DNA of 64,000 bases from Callaeas wilsoni (Eukaryota; Chordata; Aves; Passeriformes; Callaeidae). How positions within the stretch are numbered: position 1 is the first letter of the stretch; each line of letters starts with the position of its first letter. The stretch lies in NCBI GenBank assembly GCA_013398955.1, contig VWPU01012626.1, positions 58,872 through 122,871 on the forward strand, in the 5' to 3' direction. This document shows, in pieces, positions 12,008-25,399 of the stretch. The notes under the pieces are model-generated. The model saw nothing but the letters and a program-made list of their open reading frames with translations. It ran no database searches and was not told the DNA's origin. The translations under genes were made by a program, and so were the position numbers.

Positions 12008-14362
12008 AAGGCTGTCAGTGAACTATTATTCCACTGAACTCAGCTGAAAGTATTTGGATACTCAAACTGATGAACTATCTTTCTGACCAGCTTGTGAATT
12101 TGAGCTGGAGTGGGGATTTCTGTGAGCTTATGGGCTCCCAGAGTGTCAGTGGGGCTGTTGAACTTCACTTCAGGCGCAGCAGCATCTCTGTTTACTTGTA
12201 CCTTGCCAGTGAGCGTGAGATGCAATCAGGAAAGCCAAGTCCAGCGGGAAGGTAAGAGCAGCTCTGTGGTCCTGCTAGTCACCCTGAGGTTGTCACCTTG
12301 GTCAGATGTTTAACCTTCTGCCTGTTGCTATTAAAAGAAATCGAACAGGTCTTCCATGCATAGTGACTGTTGCTGCTGCAGAGCAAATCCTGGCCTTGCT
12401 GCCCACAGAGAGGATTTTCACAGGAACCACTGTTAATTTTACTGCAGATGTTAACAGAAATTTTGCTGGTTGCTCCTTAGGAAAAAAGCACCCTCCTTCT
12501 TATTTTGAACTGGTCATTTGCAGAGGGACGCTGTGTCATCCCTGCCATCTCCCCTTCTTTCAGCAGCACTGCACCTTTTACCCCTCTCAGTCCCTGCAAT
12601 GTTCCCACAAGGTGAACATTTTTCATACTGGCATTGTCTGTGCTTGGATGTCTCCTTTTCTCCTGTATTCCCATGTTCATTCTAGTGGTTGGAGAACATC
12701 ACTGTGTCTGGACGACAGCGTTTAGATGACTCTCCAAGGTCTGAATAATCAGGGCTGAAGGTTTAATTATGGCACTACACATGATAGCCACAAGATTTGT
12801 CACTCTGGTCATGTGAAAGAACAGCACTAGACGAACTTCTACTAATTAAGCACGCTGTTTCTCTTCCTTCTCAAAACTGGAAGGCGGTATAAATATGGGA
12901 AATCACTTATGTTAATGCGAAATAGAGACATTTTTGGAATCTTAAATAATCTGAGTTGAACCTAAATCTTTGTGCCTCTGGCCTTATTTTATCCAGCTCA
13001 GTTTGCCAGTCTGTAATCTCATCCTGCTTTGGAGCCTGGAAATGTTCTTGCTCACAATCTCAAAGCAGAGCAGATGTTGCATAAATAGAAAATAGGTTGT
13101 ATGCACAACCTAATCTAAGCACAGGGCACAGAAGGAGGTTTGGATGAATGTAAGCTAATCAGGGCACAGATCTGCTCTACTTTGGGACTTAGGACCAAAT
13201 TTTTTTCCAGCTATATTTTACTTGGCAGATCCCAAATATGCCATTCATGTTTTCCCACTGCATGGCTTGTGGGGTTTTTTTTAATTAGTTGAGAATAAAG
13301 TAATGCTTGTCGGCTCAAGCTCCCCAAAAAAATGGTTGGTAAAAGTTGATCTATTCCATCCTTTCTTCCATGTTTGACAGATTTCTCCATCCAGTGATGT
13401 TATTCCAGGTCCACATTAATCAAAATTCAGAAGTTCATCTTTTAGATTCCCTCAAAGGAATTAATAAAGCCAAATCACTTAGCTGACTTAGTTGTATCTA
13501 CCTTTGTTACTGTATGATGTAGAGTTTCCTTCAACCTGACTGTATGGCTTCAATAAAATATCTTTATTAACTATCAGAAAGGCCCAAGGAGAAATTTGGT
13601 AAAACCCCAGCCTATTTACCATTCCATTTTTGCCGTAGCTGCTATTGCATCAGTTGTTTTCTTGATAAAATTAAATGCCATATTTGCAATTTTTCTAATG
13701 CTATCCCAAATTATTTACACAAGAATGAACTGTGATTGTGCCAATGTGTATTATGTAGGGACAATGTGTCTGCTTACAATATTTTGTGTTTAGAAAACAC
13801 AGCACTGCAAACTCGATGCTTCTGTTAAGTTTTCTTTCTTCTGGAGATGCATATACATATTTATTTTTTCGAATTTTACCCACAGAATGAGTTTCATGTG
13901 TAAATGTTGCTGCCTTCATTGTGAAACCACAGCCATGCACGACAGGTATCATAGTAGCTGATTTTCCTAGTCAGGTATTCCACAGATATAGTAATTGAGA
14001 TTTGGAAGGGGTATTGGTGGCTCAGATGCCTGTGCTCACTACTCCACAGGTTTGCAGTTACTTGGGGCTTCAGCAGAATTCAGAAGTGCTTTCAGAAATC
14101 TGACACACTGAATGTAATTTTAAGACATTCTTTGTATTACTAACTTAATCTTTACTTATTATAAGTTAATTATTTTAAAAATTTATCAGCTTGGAGTTGG
14201 AAAGCAGAAAGATCAGATTTATTTCCTGCTTTTTGTGTGTTTCCATGCTGAAGTCAAGGTTTCAGGCAACAAGGCAAATATTTTTATGCAGATGCAAAAC
14301 TAATCAACCAAACATGAAAATACTCCTATGGGGTTTCCTGGAGGCCTTGCCGGGGATACTGC
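12008..14362. other. Unannotated unique sequence
   Basis: No gene is recognised. Around 12965-13035 there is a weak resemblance to a MIR or L2 tail (a CTCAGTTTGCC-AGTCTGTAA stretch), too diverged to call. The remainder is AT-rich and featureless. Confidence 0.45.
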
Positions 14363-14394
14363 AATGCAAATAATAGATAATGCAAATAATAAAT
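14363..14394 (+). repeat. 16-bp tandem duplication carrying two octamer motifs
   Basis: Two adjacent 16-bp copies, AATGCAAATAATAGAT and AATGCAAATAATAAAT, differ at one base. Each contains a perfect ATGCAAAT octamer, the POU-domain recognition sequence. A third, shorter AATA-type unit follows. The duplication is read directly. Any binding function is inference. Confidence 0.85.
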
Positions 14395-16349
14395 AATACA
14401 GTATAAGTATTGTAAGACAGTAGGATTCAGCTAGGGATGGAACGTATTGGGTGGTCCGCGTGAGCTGGTATTACCAGCCTTTTTATGATGCTCAAAATCT
14501 CATGTTTTTGCTGCCTGGATCTACTGTCAGGCTTTTTTTACTCTCAAAAAGTTCTTCTATACAGTGCTCCATCAAAATGCATGTTTCCTCACAGATGATG
14601 TCATTTAAGCGGAAAAAAATTGTAAATCCTTCTTGGCTTCCTGTAGTTTTTTCCTCTGTAGCTGGCTGAGCTCGAACTACTTCCCTTTCCAATAGGATAT
14701 ATATATAAGTAATCAATATGATTATTTTTATCAGCACATCAGCAGTACTCTGTGTAATTAGAGAGTATCCAGCACTATGCTAATACTACACAGTGATTGC
14801 ATATTGCACCATTTTTCTCCCTGTGATTTGCCACTTTTCCACTACAAAACAAGTGACCAACACAACAGACAGGGAACTTCCATTGTAATGTTAGGAAAAT
14901 CAAGGAGAGCAAGTTTACTGGGGAGAGTACAAATAGCTTTTCTCTTCTCCCAGGTAATGACTTGAAGATAGATATGCAGTGCAGCAACATGAGGTCCGTG
15001 TTTTTGTCACATCCAAATGAGGTTCCCATGGCATGCTGGTGAGGGGGAACCAGCGGGCTGCTCATGGACAGGCACTGGCACAGACAATTGCAGCCTGCTT
15101 TGTTTGCATGATGGAAGCAGAGGAGCCTGTTGCTCCCAGCCTGCTCTGAATTCCAGTAAGTTCCCAGTACTTACAGTGGAAAGTTTCCAGAAATATTTGA
15201 GACCCTATTACCTTCTTTTGTTGGGTCTCAGCTGAGACCACAGCAAGGCAGGGTGGAAACTGAGGTTCAAAGAGAGGTACTGGTAAAGTATAAAACACCT
15301 TGGCATATATACCACACCCCCCCCTTTTTTTTCTCCTCCATCCCTAGATCTGCTGAGAAAGGTAAGAGATCAGATTGATACATTTGAGTGATCCGTATCT
15401 TTTTCATTTTAAATGATTGGGCATTTGCACTTTCATCATGCACAGAAGAAGAAACAACTGTGAAACAAGAAGCATTCCCAACTGAATAAGTTTATTTTTA
15501 TTTTGTTTTACTTAATTCTGTTTCAGAGGCACAACAGATTAGCTTCTCAACACAATGTCTGCAATTTTATCGTAAAGCTTACAATATGTAACAAGTCTTG
15601 CAAAGCTCTGTTATGAGATAATATGAATGCATAAGAATCTCTACCTCCACTTACAAAAAAAAAATACATTTTTACTACAAGGAATTGCAGTGAAAATATG
15701 ACATGAAGGCAGCCTAGAGAAGTAAGAGAAAGATAAAACAAAAGGATCTCGAATGCATTGGAAGGCATTTGTGTATGGTTAAGGGGGTTTTTTCCTTTCT
15801 TTTTTTATTCCTAAGCATTGTAATTTATAGTAAATCTTAGGACGTTAAGTCTGGTCTGATGACTTTTGGGTAATTGGGAGGGGTAGTACCTAAAATATTT
15901 TTCAGACCTTCTCCTCAAGTTGCTTAGTTTCTCCTCTGCCAGAGCAGTATGCTTGGTCTTCCCCTTTCCCTAGGCTCTTAGGTCCTGGCAGTGCTCCCTT
16001 ACCGTGACTATGGAGGTCTTGGCTTCTCTGTGATCCCAGTAAAACCAAGGTGCAGGGAGAGCAAAGCACTTCTGTTCCTGCTTTTCCATCTCCCCCAGCT
16101 CAGCCTCCATCGTTTCCCTGCGTGTTGATTATCTTCATTTAGATTTGGCCCTGGGAACAGTGCGTTGTCTGAAGAGTCAGCTGTCTTTAGCATTATACTT
16201 TAAGGAGAACCAGAAGCCAATGACACGGAGTATAAAATCAGTATTTAAGCAAGCATTTTAATCTCACTTGGGGCAGTTTGACAAAATACGAAAACATACC
16301 ACGTACAAATATGTCTGCATACCATCGCTGTCATTCTCATTTGCTTGAG
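14395..16349. other. Unannotated unique sequence
   Basis: I see no gene, RNA gene or clear transposable element. A short C-run/T-run pair lies near 15317-15332. Open frames are short on both strands. Confidence 0.5.
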
Positions 16350-16490
16350 CATCCCTGGAGATATTTAGAAGAAAGGTGGATGTGGCACTTTGAGATGTGG
16401 TTCAGTGGTGGACCTGGCAGTGTTAGGATAATGGTTGGACTCAATGACTTTCAAGGTCTTTTCCAACCTATAAGATTCTGGGATTCTCTA
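16350..16490 (+). mobile_element. CR1 LINE, short 3' end fragment
   Basis: The segment begins CATCCCTGGAGATATTTAG, followed by GGTGGATGTGGCACTTTGAG, ATGGTTGGACTCAATGA, CAAGGTCTTTTCCAACCT and a terminal GATTCTGGGATTCTC. This order matches the last 140 or so bases of CR1 on the plus strand. It is a heavily 5'-truncated, diverged copy with only 3' UTR-proximal sequence left. Confidence 0.9.
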
Positions 16491-19400
16491 ATTTTTGGGA
16501 AGGTTATGCTTGTGATTTGCACTTAGCCTCAGGTTGTGGCAGCTGCATGTGTGACCATGCCTCGTTGTTCTGCAGATCCCACTGGTTTTAAGAACAGGCT
16601 CTGCAGCTGAGCAAGTACCTGCTATTGCACAACATGAGCACCAAGGTCTCAAATGCTAATTTTTCAGTTTCACCTGAAGGCACGGCTTGCCAAATTTCAG
16701 CCCATTTCTGTTCCATGATGGAGCAATGAAAGCAGTAGTGCTTTCTAGAGGTGAGGCCATGCCGTAATCCAAACCAGGAAAAGAAATCATGTCCCAGCCT
16801 AGCTTGTATTAATTTCAAATTCTATGCAAAAGTTTGAATAGATTTTTCTTTTCACACGACAATGCAACTATGACCTTTTTTCATCAAAAGGAAAGAAGCA
16901 GCAGCAACAATAATTTACATCAGTGCATTGTCAATTCTTTGTACTATTGGTGAATTTGAAACAACTTTAAAAATGAAAAAAAACCCAAACAAACCCAACC
17001 AAAAACTATTTGATTATAGGAACAGTAATTTCCGGGTCATTTCTTAACTTCTGTGAGCAAATTTCCTCCAGTTTAGGAAATTCCGAATTGTTTCCATTTT
17101 GATAAGAATGGAACATCCATTCAATAGACAATAGAAGCTGTTTAAACCTGTTAAATGCTATGAAATAGATGTGTACAGCTAATTAAGGTATGTGTTGAAT
17201 AGTAATTATGTCATCCTGAGGGATTTACAAATAGAGTCTAGTTAAAATTTGATTCAATCTTTTATCATTCACAGAAGGTGCAAATTATTATTCATTTTAC
17301 GTGCTCTGATTTCAGTTCTAAAGGTAATCCAGAAAAAAGAGAGAGGGATTTCTGTTTTATCAGCATTGTTTAAGAACTAAGATCCCTTAATTATCACACT
17401 GTACCAACAGTCTGCTATCCAACTCACTGAAGCAGTCATTCAGCTTTGAAACTAACAATTTACCCTCCAAGCAAAGAGAGATACAAGGAAAAGTGTTTAG
17501 TCAGCAAGCAAATACACCAAATTGTATGTTTTGGCTTTTGTTGGTGTTCGTGTTTCAGAGCTGCACAAATCTGAGTCATTTACACAATGCCTTTCAATCA
17601 AAGGCATCAAAGCAAAGGAGACAGATTTCAGAAGAAAAATTTAAAAAAGAAGAAAAGGCAAAGGTGAAATTGTTTATGGGATCCAGTTCTTTTAAGCTTC
17701 GGGAACCTCTTTCCAGGTTTATACAACACGAATAGACTCTTAGTCTTACTCCTTTATGTAATATTTCATCATAGTAATGAAGAATTAGATAAGATTCCTG
17801 ACAGCTTTTTGAAAGTATATTATAAATTCTTTTACAGATGTTACTGCTGTGTTTCTAGATTTATAACAATAATTGGCAATCCCCATAATTACTATTAAAG
17901 TTGGCCAAATTTGAAAAGAAAAAAAAAATCGTTTCATGAAATATTTTTGTGTCTTGGAATGAAAGCTGTATCTTTCAAGGAAATTATGTCTTGCCCTGCT
18001 TGATGCCAACCAGTACTGAGAAGCAGCCACCTCTGAGAGGGAGAGCAGCAGCTACCCAGCAACTCTCAGAAATGGTATGCAGTCCTTTAAGTCAAGTTTA
18101 AACAAAGGTGCTGGACTTCTTTGGAAAAATTATCTAGATGTAAAACCTGATTTTCTGTGTCGTGATTTTATCTTTCTGATGAAAGTGGCATTTTGGTAAG
18201 GTGAATAAAAGAATCCACATTTTATTTGGTTGGTTGGCTTGGTTTTCTTTTGGAGAGACAAATGGGCTTGACATAACTGGTTTTCTCTGCACATCCCATC
18301 ATATTTAATCTTTTGACACAGCTGCTTGCTTGCAGTACAGTTTGGAATACTATCCACTGAAAAACTGGTTGCTTGGAATCTATCAGAGAACTACCATATT
18401 TATGCATAATTTTTTTTTTGTGCAGACTCTTAGACTGTTTAATAGGGGTGGCAAACACTGTAATAGAAGTGGAAAATGTTCCCAGTTCTTAGCAAGATAA
18501 GAAAATGTTGTTTCTTATCTGTGATTTGAAAAGAGATGAAGGGTCAGTGAGGTAAAGATATGTGAAAGCTCTTTCACACTTGGTAAGAGCTACAGAGGAG
18601 GAATGTTTCTCACTGGTGGCTTGTTTGAGTGGAAGGGAAGAGAAAGAGGCAGCTCCTATGTAAAGGAAGAGGATTAGAAAAAATGTCAAGTAAAATCAGG
18701 GAAATTTGTTGGTTTATTTGCTTAAAGATGCAGGTACACAGCTCTGAGATGATTGCCACGAAGAAAAGAGCAAGTCAAGCTGAGGGCAGCTTTCAATGCT
18801 TGCCTGTTGTTGATGCTTTGGGATTTATAAAAATTCATAACTCTTTAGAGATAGCTGAGAGGAGCAAGGAGATGGGCTCTAAACCACCTTCAATTTTGAG
18901 GGATTGTGTAGGAATATAGGGCAATCTGCTGGTCCCCAGGTGTAGCTTACCCAGGGCTTGCCTTGTCATCCCACCTGCCACAGTGTAGCTGTGTCAGAGA
19001 GGAAGGCAGCTGTGCACAAAGTGGACTGGGGAGTATTTTAGGCTATGCCTGTTCCATCAAGTGTAGCTCTTTGGAAGTTGTTTTTCGCAGCAGTATTTGC
19101 AGGAGCTGTGAAGATGGGCAAAGTTTGATTTTAAGACTCAGAACGCATGTGCCAGACTTAGTAGTGGCAGCTGGTTGGGTCTGCAGCCACTTAAATAAAT
19201 TCTTTTCCTCTTCATCCTCAGCAGATTTGTAGGTTATCATCTGATGTAGGCTGTAGGAACTTTTGCATACGTAGCCTGTGCTGGCATTTGGGCTGGGAGA
19301 GAGCAGATGCCCCTGACTCTGTCTTCTGTAGAAAGCAGAAGAGAGCTGTCCTAAGTGCCTTTTTTTTGTGGCATTATAATAGCAGTGGATGCATTTCATC

Positions 19401-19568
19401 ACTGATGAGTTATTTTTTATCACATCAGCTTTTGTCTTGTGTTTATTTGCACACAATTCGCTGATAAGTCAGAGGTGCATGTCCTGTGTTGGGAGGAGTA
19501 TTGTCATCTCATGGACGTGGGGACTAGCACTGTGAAGTGAGAGCCTAAAAAATTCCTGAATGTGTGCT
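16491..19568. other. Unannotated AT-rich unique sequence
   Basis: No gene is recognised. The stretch from about 17000 to 17350 is AT-rich and holds several TAATTA, GTAATTA and AACAATT-like words, the look of a vertebrate conserved non-coding element, though conservation cannot be tested here. Nothing else stands out. Confidence 0.45.
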
Positions 19569-19985
19569 AACTAGAGAGTAAGTCCTATGAGGAGCGGCTG
19601 AGGGAGCTGGGGTTCTTTATACTGGAGGAAAGGAGGCTCAGAGGGACTTTATCACTCTTTAAACTCCCTGACAGGAAGGTGTAGCCAGGTGGGGGTCGGC
19701 CTCTTCTCCCAGGCAACAGTGACAGGACAAGAGGACATGGCTTTAAGCTACACCAAGGGAAGTCCAGGCTGGACATCAGGAGGAATTTCTTGACAGAACG
19801 GGTTGTTAAACATTGGAATGGACTGCCCAAGTGCCCAAGGAGGTGATAGAGTCACTGTCCTTGGAGGTGTTCAAGAAATGACTGCATGTGGTACTTAATG
19901 CCATGGTTGAATTGACAAGGTGATCAAAGGTTGGACTTGATGATCTCAGAGATCTTTTCCAACCGAAATGATTCTGTGATTCTTT
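19569..19985 (+). mobile_element. CR1 LINE 3' end, about 415 bp
   Basis: This is plus-strand CR1 3' sequence, recognised from AAGTCCTATGAGGAGCGGCT, GGAGGAAAGGAGGCTCAG, AGGTGGGGGTCGGCCTCTTC, CAGGACAAGAGGACATGG, GGCTGGACATCAGGAGGAAT and GGTTGGACTTGATGATCTCA, ending in TGATTCTGTGATTCTTT. A small direct duplication, GTGCCCAA repeated at about 19830-19845, breaks the family sequence. The copy is closer to the CR1 pattern than the 16.35 and 42.44 kb copies and resembles the copy at 3.94 kb in subfamily features. No intact ORF remains. Confidence 0.95.
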
Positions 19986-22148
19986 CACTCTTGGAGAAAA
20001 AAACTGATTTGCTCTTTAGTACTTAGAATACACGAGAAATGTGTGACCAGTCTTTCTCCCATTAGACTGAAGGCTACAAGCTTAACTAGCTTTCAAGATG
20101 AATGGGAAGGGAAATCTTGTCTTCCTATTATTCTTACTGGATATGCGCACAGGTTTCCTTCTTTGACAGATGAATACATGGGCTAAACTTTTGGAGCTGC
20201 ATACTTAAAACTTTTATTTTACTTTTGCACCGAAGAGTGGAAGTACCTAAATTAACTGGTAGTGCACGTAAGTTAATTTGTTGCTGAGTTTCTAATAGTA
20301 ACAGATTTCAAAAATTATTTTTTGAATACATTTTGGAGCTGGTGGAATGTTTGAAAGATTCATTTCTAACGGAATTTGCATTCCGTGTAATTTGGATTTA
20401 ATGACGTGGTATAACACCGGCAAAAGAGTTTCTGAGTATATGACTCTCCTTCTCCATGGCACAGTAGGTATTTCATCTTAATTTTTGGTTGCATGCTAAG
20501 AAATCAATATGTAAAGCAAGAGAGTGCAAATACTTAAAAAGAAAGCATCAGAGAAGTTGAAGAGTCATGTAGTGGGTTAATACTTAAAACAAGTATTTCT
20601 GAGTAGGAAAGGGCTTCAGAACTGGGCAATTCACAAATCACTTCTTCCCCTCCAACAGAGGCAGCAATTGTGTGAGCAGCCCCTTGGCAAGAGGACCAAG
20701 TGTAGCTTGTGACAGAATTGAATGGAGATGATCCCAAGCTGAAAGTCAAAACAGGATCTTCTTCTAAGTTCACCGAGTGACCTGCAATTTTATTCCAGCA
20801 CCTAACACAGGTAAGAGATTTCTACAGAATCTGCATCTGCATTTCCCAAGGTGTTTTAATACCCCAATCATAACTTCTGTTCTTCAGTGCCTGCGGGTTT
20901 GGAAACTACTGATGCAGTGCCAGGTACTAGTACCAGGTTTTGTGTAGTTTTATTGGGCTTTAAGGTACCTCTTGGCAAAGTCAAGTCAGAGAGTCCTGGT
21001 GCATTTGTCAGCTACACCAAGGAATTCATACACAGAATATGATTTGAACCAGATTTTAAGATTAAAAGAGAACCATTGCTTGAATCTTTGTATCTCATTT
21101 CCATGTAAATCAGGAGAGATTTGTTTGAGTTAAGCAAGAGGGCTACATCAAGGTGGGAAGTGTTGGCTCTTGGCCCCTTGCTGAAGCCAGTTCCTGGGGA
21201 CAGTAAATTTGGTCCCAAACTGTGTTACTGTTACAGAATATACAGCAAAACCCCCCAGTGAATGAAACTCTGAGACATTTCAGCTTGCCTTTTGAAATGC
21301 ATAGAAACAATAGGGATCTGGCTGAGAGAGGTTACCTACCCCATCCAGGCTGGGCCAGCCGCTGGCAGCTGTGTGGCAAACTGATGTTACTGAGCTGTTG
21401 GGCAGAGCCCTTCCAGGAGGCAGTGAGAGTGGGAATGAACCTCATGTTGTAGGTCCCCACCCTGAAGCTTCTTTCTTGCTCCTTTTTCATTTCTATAGGC
21501 TTGCTCTTGGCATGAGGTGCCAGATTCCTAAGCAGACCTGAACTTTCCTTTCTTCTTTATATAGAATAACTCTGCAGTCCATATAAAATGCTCTGACATG
21601 TGAGTTACTTGAGAAGTCATGTTCCATGGGAGCAGGGGAACATGCTCTGTTCCTGCTCACTGGAAGGACAGTATATCTAAGATCATGAAAACGGAATGCT
21701 ATTTTGCTCCATCATCATTTAATTGAGGGTGTCAACAGCAAGAAAATCTGGGATTTTATTATTTGTGGCTTATTTTTGGTCAGAGATGGTTTTCAGACTG
21801 GTAATATCCTTCTTCATCAGCTAACATCCCCAAAAGACCTCTGCATTAAGATGTAGGCAGCTCACTGCATGTGTCCCAAACATCCTGTTCTACACCCCCA
21901 CCCCCAAGTGCTGTTTGTTGTAAGTGACTGTGTGGTGTGGAATGAAGCGCAGCAGTTTGTGGCTTCTGCTGCTGCCACAGAAGACCCCCCCAAAGTGAGA
22001 CGCTACCTCTGCAGCTGCATGGGGAGTGAGAGCCAGGATGCTTCCATGGGGCAACAGCCACAAAAGCCACTTTCCCACAGATACTATCCTGTCCTGGCTT
22101 CAGATTATTCCTTAATCATTAGCCCTAATGAAGGGCTTTTGTCATAAT
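19986..22148. other. Unannotated unique sequence
   Basis: No gene or repeat is recognised. Open frames are short and without domains. Confidence 0.5.
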
Positions 22149-22192
22149 GGGGAAGGGAAAAAAAAAAAAGAAAAAAAGAAAAAGAAAAGAAA
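22149..22192 (+). repeat. Homopurine A-rich tract (44 nt)
   Basis: An uninterrupted run of A and G on the plus strand, mostly A with scattered G. It is a simple low-complexity tract directly to the left of the regulatory-looking segment at 22.25 kb. Confidence 0.9.
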
Positions 22193-22249
22193 CAGACAAG
22201 AAGGAGAAAAGATGGGGAATAGCTGGGATTATCTCTGTGCTGTCTCTCA

Positions 22250-22570
22250 GGTCCAGTGACAACACGACTACAATGGGTAGCTTTCAGGACTGCATATGGT
22301 CTTCCTTCCGAGGGAGTTGATTAAGCGACTCCGGATGAAATTGAAATCCTGTGATTTGACCTTTGTCTGGCCTGGGAGGACTGCAATTCGCATAACAATT
22401 TCCTTTTGTTCTTTGTTTGGAGTTATTAATCCAACATGAGCCTCGAATTAATCAGGGGTAGTGCGTTGTTACATTTCTAATTCACAGCTCCACTGCTTGT
22501 GTCTTTTTTAATTAAGGCCGAATGATAGCAGGCCTTAGCCCCTGATTGCAACACTTACTAACCACACATT
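22250..22570. promoter_or_regulatory. Candidate conserved enhancer with OCT-SOX-like composite site
   Basis: This 320-bp block is dense in developmental transcription-factor words. There is an ACAATGG SOX-type site near 22270, a TGACCTTTG nuclear-receptor-type half site at 22357-22365, ATTCGCAT followed directly by AACAAT at 22386-22399, a TTTTGTTCTTTGTTTGG stretch near 22404-22420, and AATTAATC and TTAATTAAGG homeodomain-type sites near 22446 and 22509. The ATTCGCATAACAAT arrangement equals the known POU/SOX composite layout (octamer then AACAAT, no spacer) with one change in the octamer. An imperfect 20-bp palindrome (GGAGT...ACTCC) lies at 22313-22332. The motifs are seen. Enhancer function and conservation are inferred from density and style. 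Confidence 0.5.
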
Positions 22571-25399
22571 GAGGGATGAAGAGGCTAAATAGGCAGAATG
22601 AGATTACTTCAAGGTTTCACTTAATTGTTTTCTTCCTTTAAGTAAAGAGCGCTGAATGAACATTGTTAATGCCAGGCTGGGAGTATTTCTTTTATATATG
22701 TGTTACATGTGTGTGTGTGCAGGGGTGGGGGAGGTTGGGGCTGGTGCACGGAGGACTCGGAGCTCTAATGGCTCAAGGGTTTGTAAAACTGAAGCCTTTG
22801 GTTATTGATTTAAACCATTCCTCCCACCTCCCCTGGGGGGCAGGGACAAGAGAAGGAGAAATAGAGTTGAAGAGCATTAAACATAAGTTAGACGCGTGGA
22901 TTTTCTTGTATCCTGCATGAACCCATTGTTTATGTAGTTTTTCTTGCTGTTCGCAACTGGTTCAAAGGTAGAAAAGGCAGGAAGATTGAAGGCTATCAGA
23001 GATGCTAAAGAAATGTGCTGACACATACAAAGCTCCCCAAAGCCTGGGAGTGGTAATAATCATAATAAAATAAAGGCAAAGCAGTTGTGTTGCACACCAG
23101 ATTTTGCTCATACCGAAGGATGTTCGAGTAATTTTCAAAAGCCATTTGTAAATTTGTATTGTGGGAGCCATTCAAGACCACAAGGGTGCAGGTGCTATTC
23201 CAGGGGAATGGTGTAGATGATCTCAGATCCTGGATAACACAGTCTGTGCCAGACACTCGGGATGGTAGAAAAGAAAATATACTGAGTGTCCAGCCTTGCA
23301 ACATTTATTTACACAAACAGTTCTGTTAACTTAAAAAATAAATAAATAAAAAGGAAAGGAATAACAGGATTCATATTGCAGGTTTATGCCCAGTGTTTTG
23401 ACCTCCTATGGTGCAGTGCTTTGGATAGGATTGTTGTGGAGAAAAGGTTAATATTTAGGCTCCCAAACCTTCCGATGCTGGATATACAGAAATCCAATTG
23501 AATTCAATTTGTACCATGCACCTGCAATATCAGATAGAGCTCCTGTAATTGTGGGAAACTAACTCTTACTGAGTTATTTCATCCATACAAGGGGCTGGAA
23601 GAGCTAATATTTTCTGTGTAAAATGGCGCGCTGGTGTTAATCATACCAGGTTGCAGATACAGAGCTGCTATTCTGACTCTGGCATGGGATATACAGGGCA
23701 GCAACACTGTTCCCACTTTTCTGAATTCTTGGCGTGTGAAGGCCACACAGGATTATCTAAGCATACAATGATAAAACCCCTAGATAGATTAAGCAAAACT
23801 AGAGTGCAAGCTCCAGAGGAGAAAAATGTGCCAGGTAAAAAGCTTATTTCTGTGTTTAGAAATCTAAATTTTAAACTGGGTCTGCTTTTTCAGATGAGCC
23901 TGAAAGGAACAGGCTATATTTAGCCTTCCATAGAAACATATATAATATGTGGAAACAAAAAAAAACCAAGCTAACACACAAATCTTTGGATCTGGCTTTC
24001 AGTTGGTGCAAAGAAGCACTAGTGACTTCTATGATCAGTAATGTCAACACAGGATTTACACTGAACTGGGTTCACAGGTTCAAAGCCATTTTCTGCACTT
24101 TCCTGCCCTTTTCTTAGGTGCTGCCTGATCCTGTGTGTCAGTATACTTCTGGTAGATTGCCAGCTCCTGTGCTGGGAGAAGTCAATGGGATAAGAAGATG
24201 CTCAGCATTAGCTGGAGTAGGGCTGCCTGACAAGCAGTTCAAGTACCTTACACATGATTTTGTTTTTCAGAAGCAGTTTTGATGCTGTTACATTAAATGA
24301 CACCTTATTCTGCAGCTGAATCACACTTTGCATGGAGAGAATAGGATTAAGCACGCAAGAATCTGACCATTTATTACTTACTGTTTATTTCTTTTTAAAG
24401 ACTGAATGCCTCACATTTGTCCACCTTGTCCTCTTTTTCCTAGAAATCTTTGTAGACCAGGGTGTGTTTGTTTAGAGCAGACCCAATCCCAAAATCTAAA
24501 TCTATTTTCAGTGCTGTTCTGTGTCTTAAATCTGTATGCTTCTTTTTTTAAAAAAATTAATGTTTGAATGTTCACTGTTGTTGATTTAAAGGTGTCACAT
24601 TACACTTCTAAAGGCTCTCAGGATCAATGTGTACCCCCATGTGTTTCTTATGTGAGTGTTTTGAATAACACCTTAAACCCCAAAGCCCGGTCTGTCCTGT
24701 CTCCTGTTTAAACCTCATGGAAGTGGTCATTCAAAGTGGTATATTTGGGGTACTTCTAAAATCTTCCTTTCTTTATTCTTGCACAACGTAGTGTTCAGCA
24801 TTGATGTATTCAGTGGCTGTCCTCAGCAAACTTACAATACCATTTTAGTGCTTTGAGATCCTGAAAGATGAAAGAAGTTGTATAAACAGATGGCAGTGGA
24901 ATTACAGTGTTTCTTGAAATGGTTAACCCTTGCTGTAAACTGTCTTGCAGGACCTTGCTAGAGCCACGTATCCTGTCAGTAAATTTCAGCAGTTGGCTTG
25001 CTCTGTATAATATGACATTACTCATTCCTTTCAATTATTCTGTGAAGGAAATTAGGCATCTTGCCATTCTCAGGAACCAAAAGACCCGGTCAGGGTGCAT
25101 GACAATGCTTTTCCATCCTTGTCCAAAGTGGCCATAGTTGCACTTACTTGAGGGACAATCCTCCAAGATCTGTAGGTCTTCAATATTTGCAGCTGCACCT
25201 ATCAACACTGATGAGCCCACAGATAAAATAAGGAATGACTTTTGATGCTGCTGTTCTTCCTGATAGTTTTAGACAATCTGTTGATATTTATGAAATCTTT
25301 CTGTTGAGATCAAAACTGCCCTGAACTCTGCTCTAGCAGGGATGTACTCCCCATGTCTGCAATGACAAGTCAGCCTTGTGCAGCCAAATGCCCAGTTCT
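22571..25399. other. Unannotated sequence with minor simple repeats
   Basis: No gene is recognised. A short (GT)n of six units lies near 22710 and an AATA-type repeat near 23335-23351. The rest is unique AT-rich sequence. Confidence 0.5.

Noticed and set aside
12965..13035. Possible MIR or L2 fragment
   Set aside because: Only a short CTCAGTTT...TCTGTAA resemblance, and the surrounding order does not hold.
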